From an uncultured Prevotellaceae bacterium (GTDB taxonomy: Bacteria; Bacteroidota; Bacteroidia; Bacteroidales; Bacteroidaceae), in the NCBI GenBank assembly GCA_946187025.1, contig CAMHPM010000069.1, positions 1 through 7,440 of the forward strand: DNA of 7,440 bases, given 5' to 3'. Under the pieces are notes generated by a model. The model made no database searches. It was not told the DNA's origin and saw nothing but the letters and a program-made list of their open reading frames with translations. Shown piece by piece: positions 5,178-7,440 of this stretch. The first letter of the stretch is position 1; every line of letters starts with the position of its first letter. Both the position numbers and the translations under genes were made by a program.

Positions 5178-6269
5178 ATGAAAACATATATCGCATACAT
5201 CGTAGGTATCTCGCTGCTTACCGCAGCCGTCATCGGGTGCATCGCCGCGTCGCTCCCGTTTTGTGCCGTGGGGTGTGCCTTGTGTCTCGTATGCATCGCC
5301 ACAGCCCTTGCTACACGCATCAGCCGCATGAGGTTCTCATACCGGGCCATCGAGGCCGAGAACGAACGCCTGCATCAGAGGCTCACCGACCTGCACCGCC
5401 AGCAACTCTACCTGCGTCAGCTCACCGAAAACATCGACACCGCACTCGTGGTATGCACCACGTCGGGACATATCGACTGGATGAACCAGGCGGCACGCGA
5501 GTACCTTGGCACCGATGCGGCAACAGTGCCCGAGGCCGTGATGACCGCTGTGGCCGACAGGCGCGACGAGGTTGACGGCCACGCACTTTCGTCGGCACTC
5601 ATCAGCATCGACGGCCGGCGCAGCATCATCATAACGCTGAAGGACGTGTCGTCGCTCATGAGCCGACGCGAGATGGAGGCATGGCAGCAGCTCATACGTG
5701 TGCTGACCCACGAGATAATGAATTCGCTCACACCCATCATCTCAATCAGCGAGACTTTAAGCGAGGAGAACGAGGCATTCAGCGTCATCAACCGCCGCTG
5801 CCGTTCGCTCATGGAGTTTGTCGAAGGCTACAGGCTGCTCACACGCATCGGCCGACCCGAACGCACCGAATTCAGCGTGGCCGACTTCTTCGCACACCTC
5901 CACCAGCTCTATCCCGAGGTCAGCTTCCCCGATACTGCCTCCATCGATGGCCGTACACTATATGCCGACCGCACCCAGATGGAGCAGGTGATGATAAACC
6001 TGCTGACCAATGCACGCGAGAGCGGAGCCACCCGCATCGAGGTGTCGATGCCCGATGCCACGACTATCAGCGTGTCCGACAACGGGCGCGGCATTCCGAC
6101 CGACGTCGGCGGGCGCATCTTCCTGCCGTTCTTCACCACCAAGCCACAGGGGTCGGGCATAGGGCTGAGCCTCTGTCGCCAGGTGATGATCGAGCATGGC
6201 GGCACCATCGGCGTGGAGAGCAAGGAAGGAGAAGGAACGGTCTTCACCCTGTGCGTTTCCGCACGATGA
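5178..6269 (+). CDS. NtrY/NtrB-like membrane histidine kinase, probable partner of the upstream regulator
   Basis: 363 residues. Two membrane segments (about 4-24 and 26-46) are separated by only a residue or two, so there is virtually no periplasmic sensor. A short coiled coil (about 56-84) leads to a PAS-like domain (about 80-157, TENIDTALVVCTTSGHIDWMNQAA at its start). The dimerisation and phosphotransfer region has H178 in LTHEIMNSLTPI, the H-box form typical of kinases paired with NtrC-type regulators. The ATPase domain has the N box NLLTNARES (274-282), G1 DNGRGIP (301-307), F box FLPFFTTK (315-322) and G2 GSGIGLSL (325-332). All catalytic motifs are intact. It would autophosphorylate H178 and pass the phosphate to D55 of the regulator; the signal is probably cytoplasmic or membrane-borne. 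The gene follows the regulator after a 204-bp repeat-filled spacer. Its last codons contain one putative activator site. Confidence 0.93.
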   Translation: MKTYIAYIVGISLLTAAVIGCIAASLPFCAVGCALCLVCIATALATRISRMRFSYRAIEAENERLHQRLTDLHRQQLYLRQLTENIDTALVVCTTSGHIDWMNQAAREYLGTDAATVPEAVMTAVADRRDEVDGHALSSALISIDGRRSIIITLKDVSSLMSRREMEAWQQLIRVLTHEIMNSLTPIISISETLSEENEAFSVINRRCRSLMEFVEGYRLLTRIGRPERTEFSVADFFAHLHQLYPEVSFPDTASIDGRTLYADRTQMEQVMINLLTNARESGATRIEVSMPDATTISVSDNGRGIPTDVGGRIFLPFFTTKPQGSGIGLSLCRQVMIEHGGTIGVESKEGEGTVFTLCVSAR

Positions 6270-6285
6270 ATGGGCAGAATCGCAC
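6251..6285. promoter_or_regulatory. Pair of palindromic activator sites upstream of the permease sigma-54 promoter
   Basis: GTGCGTTTCCGCAC (6251-6264) differs from the site at 3404-3417 by one base, in the spacer between the arms. GGGCAGAATCGCAC (6272-6285) has the same right arm and a degenerate left arm, and lies exactly 21 bp further on. Both are about 83 to 117 bp upstream of the predicted permease start. The first site lies within the last codons of the kinase gene. The shared motif and spacing with 3383-3437 point to one DNA-binding protein, most simply the NtrC-type regulator. Confidence 0.65.
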
Positions 6286-6341
6286 AGCAAGCACCAATCA
6301 GAATAATGAATATGTAGAAGATACACAGCGATTTACCGATT

Positions 6342-6357
6342 TGGCACGAGGTTTGTA
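6342..6357 (+). promoter_or_regulatory. Sigma-54 promoter of the permease gene
   Basis: TGGCAC-GAGGT-TTGTA, preceded by T, has the strict sigma-54 -24/-12 spacing and the same GT at -12 as the TolC promoter. Over 17 bases the two promoters share TTGGCAC at the front and TTTGTA at the back; only the four bases between differ. Predicted start is near 6368, giving an 87-nt leader that contains the repeats at 6375-6447. Confidence 0.8.
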
Positions 6358-6374
6358 GTAAATATGGAGGACCT

Positions 6375-6407
6375 CTCCCCAGCCGGGAGGGAGTGCCATC
6401 CGGATGG
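6375..6407. repeat. GC-rich hairpin plus CCATCCGGATGG palindrome in the permease leader
   Basis: A CTCCC/GGGAG hairpin with a 5-nt loop (6375-6389) is followed by the perfect 12-mer CCATCCGGATGG (6396-6407). The same combination occurs at 1798-1856 inside the TolC tail. It lies just after the predicted transcription start, so it would fold in the 5' leader of the permease mRNA. Confidence 0.6.
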
Positions 6408-6419
6408 GTTTCGCCCGCT

Positions 6420-6447
6420 ATTCATTATTCATTATCCATTATTCATT
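6420..6447 (+). repeat. ATTCATT 7-bp tandem repeat before the permease start
   Basis: Four units: ATTCATT, ATTCATT, ATCCATT, ATTCATT, ending 7 bp before the permease ATG. No GGAGG-like ribosome binding site is seen there, which is usual in Bacteroidetes; the unstructured AT-rich stretch may help initiation. Confidence 0.7.
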
Positions 6448-6454
6448 AAAAACT

Positions 6455-7440
6455 ATGTTCAAACTCAAACAATCTATCCGCATTATCTCGCGCATGAAGA
6501 GCTACACCGCTCTGTCGGTGTTGGGACTGGTGATAAGCCTAAGTGGCACCGTCATCATCGGTCGCTACCTGCATCAGGAGTGGACTGCCGACTCGTTCAT
6601 GCCCGACCTCGACCGCACCTACGTGCTGGGTGTCCGCTTCACCGAAGGGGCACCCATCACCAGCCCGTATGAGACCGGCATGCCATTCGAAATCAATAAC
6701 GAAGAAGGATTCATATCGCCTGTCGAGGGACAGAGCGAGGTGGAACGATACACAACCATTGCACTCCGACATAACTATTCATTGCGTCAGGCCGACGGCC
6801 AGGTGATATATCCCGATGCCATTGCAGTAGATAGCGTGTTCGACAGCATATACCCCATCGACATCGTTGAAGGCACCGCACATCTGGTGGCCGACGGGCA
6901 GTGCATCATAAGCACCGAACTGGCCGAACGGATATCGACGAAGAAAGGCGAGAGCATGGTAGGCAAGACCTTCGAGGTGGGAGATGGAGAGCTGAACACC
7001 GTGGTGGGTGTGTATCGCAAACCGCGGTGCAAGACATCCATCTGCTTCGACCTGGCAAACTACCGGGGTGATGACCCTTGGGTGGATAATGCACTGAACA
7101 TGTGCCTGGTGCTGACATACGAGGGTGCTGACATCGAGGCATACAACAAGCGCCAACCCATACAGAGCTTCCGTTCATACCTGAATCAGCCGTTGCGCTA
7201 CTTGCTTGTTCCCTACCACGACATGATGAACATGGTGAACAGCGAAGATACCGACATAGAGCGTCGCAGGAGTACCTCCAGTGTGCATCTGTGGATGCTG
7301 CTGGGTGTGGCAGTGATGTTGCTGCTGGTTGGTGTGTTCAACTTCGTCAACCTCCATGCCGTGATGCGAGCGCATCGCAGCCACGAGATGCATGTGCGCC
7401 GCATCTTCGGTGCCTCGCGCTGGAGCATCTTCACCCAACT
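6455..7440 (+). CDS. MacB/FtsX-type ABC transporter permease, N-terminal part (runs off window)
   Basis: 328 codons without a stop from ATG 6455; the C-terminal end is outside the window. The protein begins MFKLKQSIRIISRMKSYTAL, with a first membrane segment at about 17-36, then a long extracytoplasmic region (about 40-270) resembling a MacB periplasmic core, then a second segment at about 278-300 (VHLWMLLGVAVMLLLVGVFNFVNL). It continues into RSHEMHVRRIFGASRWSIF, the conserved cytoplasmic FtsX stretch that follows the second segment. Two further segments are expected beyond the edge. Such permeases power export together with a separate cytoplasmic ATPase, an adaptor and TolC. Neither an ATPase gene nor a fused nucleotide-binding domain precedes this start, so it is a stand-alone permease subunit. 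Its sigma-54 promoter matches that of the TolC-adaptor pair, which ties the three into one likely machine. Confidence 0.88.
   Translation, partial: MFKLKQSIRIISRMKSYTALSVLGLVISLSGTVIIGRYLHQEWTADSFMPDLDRTYVLGVRFTEGAPITSPYETGMPFEINNEEGFISPVEGQSEVERYTTIALRHNYSLRQADGQVIYPDAIAVDSVFDSIYPIDIVEGTAHLVADGQCIISTELAERISTKKGESMVGKTFEVGDGELNTVVGVYRKPRCKTSICFDLANYRGDDPWVDNALNMCLVLTYEGADIEAYNKRQPIQSFRSYLNQPLRYLLVPYHDMMNMVNSEDTDIERRRSTSSVHLWMLLGVAVMLLLVGVFNFVNLHAVMRAHRSHEMHVRRIFGASRWSIFTQ

Noticed and set aside
5681..6358. 225-residue plus-strand open frame overlapping the kinase
   Set aside because: It is a frame-shifted shadow of the kinase, basic and His/Arg-rich, while the kinase frame holds all catalytic motifs.
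6364..6672. Possible leader peptide or small gene starting at the permease transcription start
   Set aside because: It reads through the hairpin repeats and then out of frame through the permease; nothing in it resembles a leader peptide with control codons.

Overview
The window looks like a piece of a Bacteroidales chromosome (Prevotella or Muribaculaceae-like; the genus is an inference). The reasons are TAnnTTTGC-type promoter -7 elements, weak ribosome binding sites, a TolC homologue with the LFGxNSLxW and LDWGRxKG signatures common in this group, and intergenic repeats of a style known from Bacteroidetes genomes. The coding sequence is GC-rich, while the spacers are AT-rich or repetitive.

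Layout, left to right: (1) the 5' end of a leftward HI0933/BaiN-like flavoprotein gene, cut by the window edge, with its own promoter; (2) a leftward pair, outer-membrane TolC-like channel (upstream) then HlyD/MacA-like periplasmic adaptor (downstream); (3) a 315-bp divergent control region; (4) a rightward NtrC-type response regulator with receiver, sigma-54 AAA+ and Fis-type HTH domains; (5) a 204-bp spacer filled by a dispersed repeat; (6) its probable partner, an NtrY/NtrB-like histidine kinase; (7) a second control region; (8) the first 328 codons of a MacB/FtsX-type ABC permease running off the right edge. No ATPase gene is visible; it may lie beyond the right edge.

The most informative result is regulatory. 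Two near-identical sigma-54 promoters, TTGGCAC-N4-TTTGTA, face outward to the TolC-adaptor pair (minus strand, 3309-3324) and to the permease (plus strand, 6342-6357). About 80 to 140 bp upstream of each predicted start there are tandem copies of one palindromic motif, GNGCR-N4-CGCAC: three copies at 3383-3437 and two at 6251-6285, spaced 20 to 21 bp apart (two DNA turns). This is the expected layout of activator sites for an NtrC-type regulator, and such a regulator is encoded between the two promoters. The simplest reading is a self-contained regulon: kinase and regulator activate, through sigma-54, both halves of a tripartite ABC efflux or export machine. The substrate cannot be told from the sequence.

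The spacers are also heavily colonised by short repeats: an ~89-bp hairpin element in two copies (1699-1787 and 5010-5097), GC-rich hairpins with a shared CCATCCGGATGG palindrome, and 7-, 9- and 11-bp tandem repeats. One repeat cluster has become the last 47 codons of the TolC gene.
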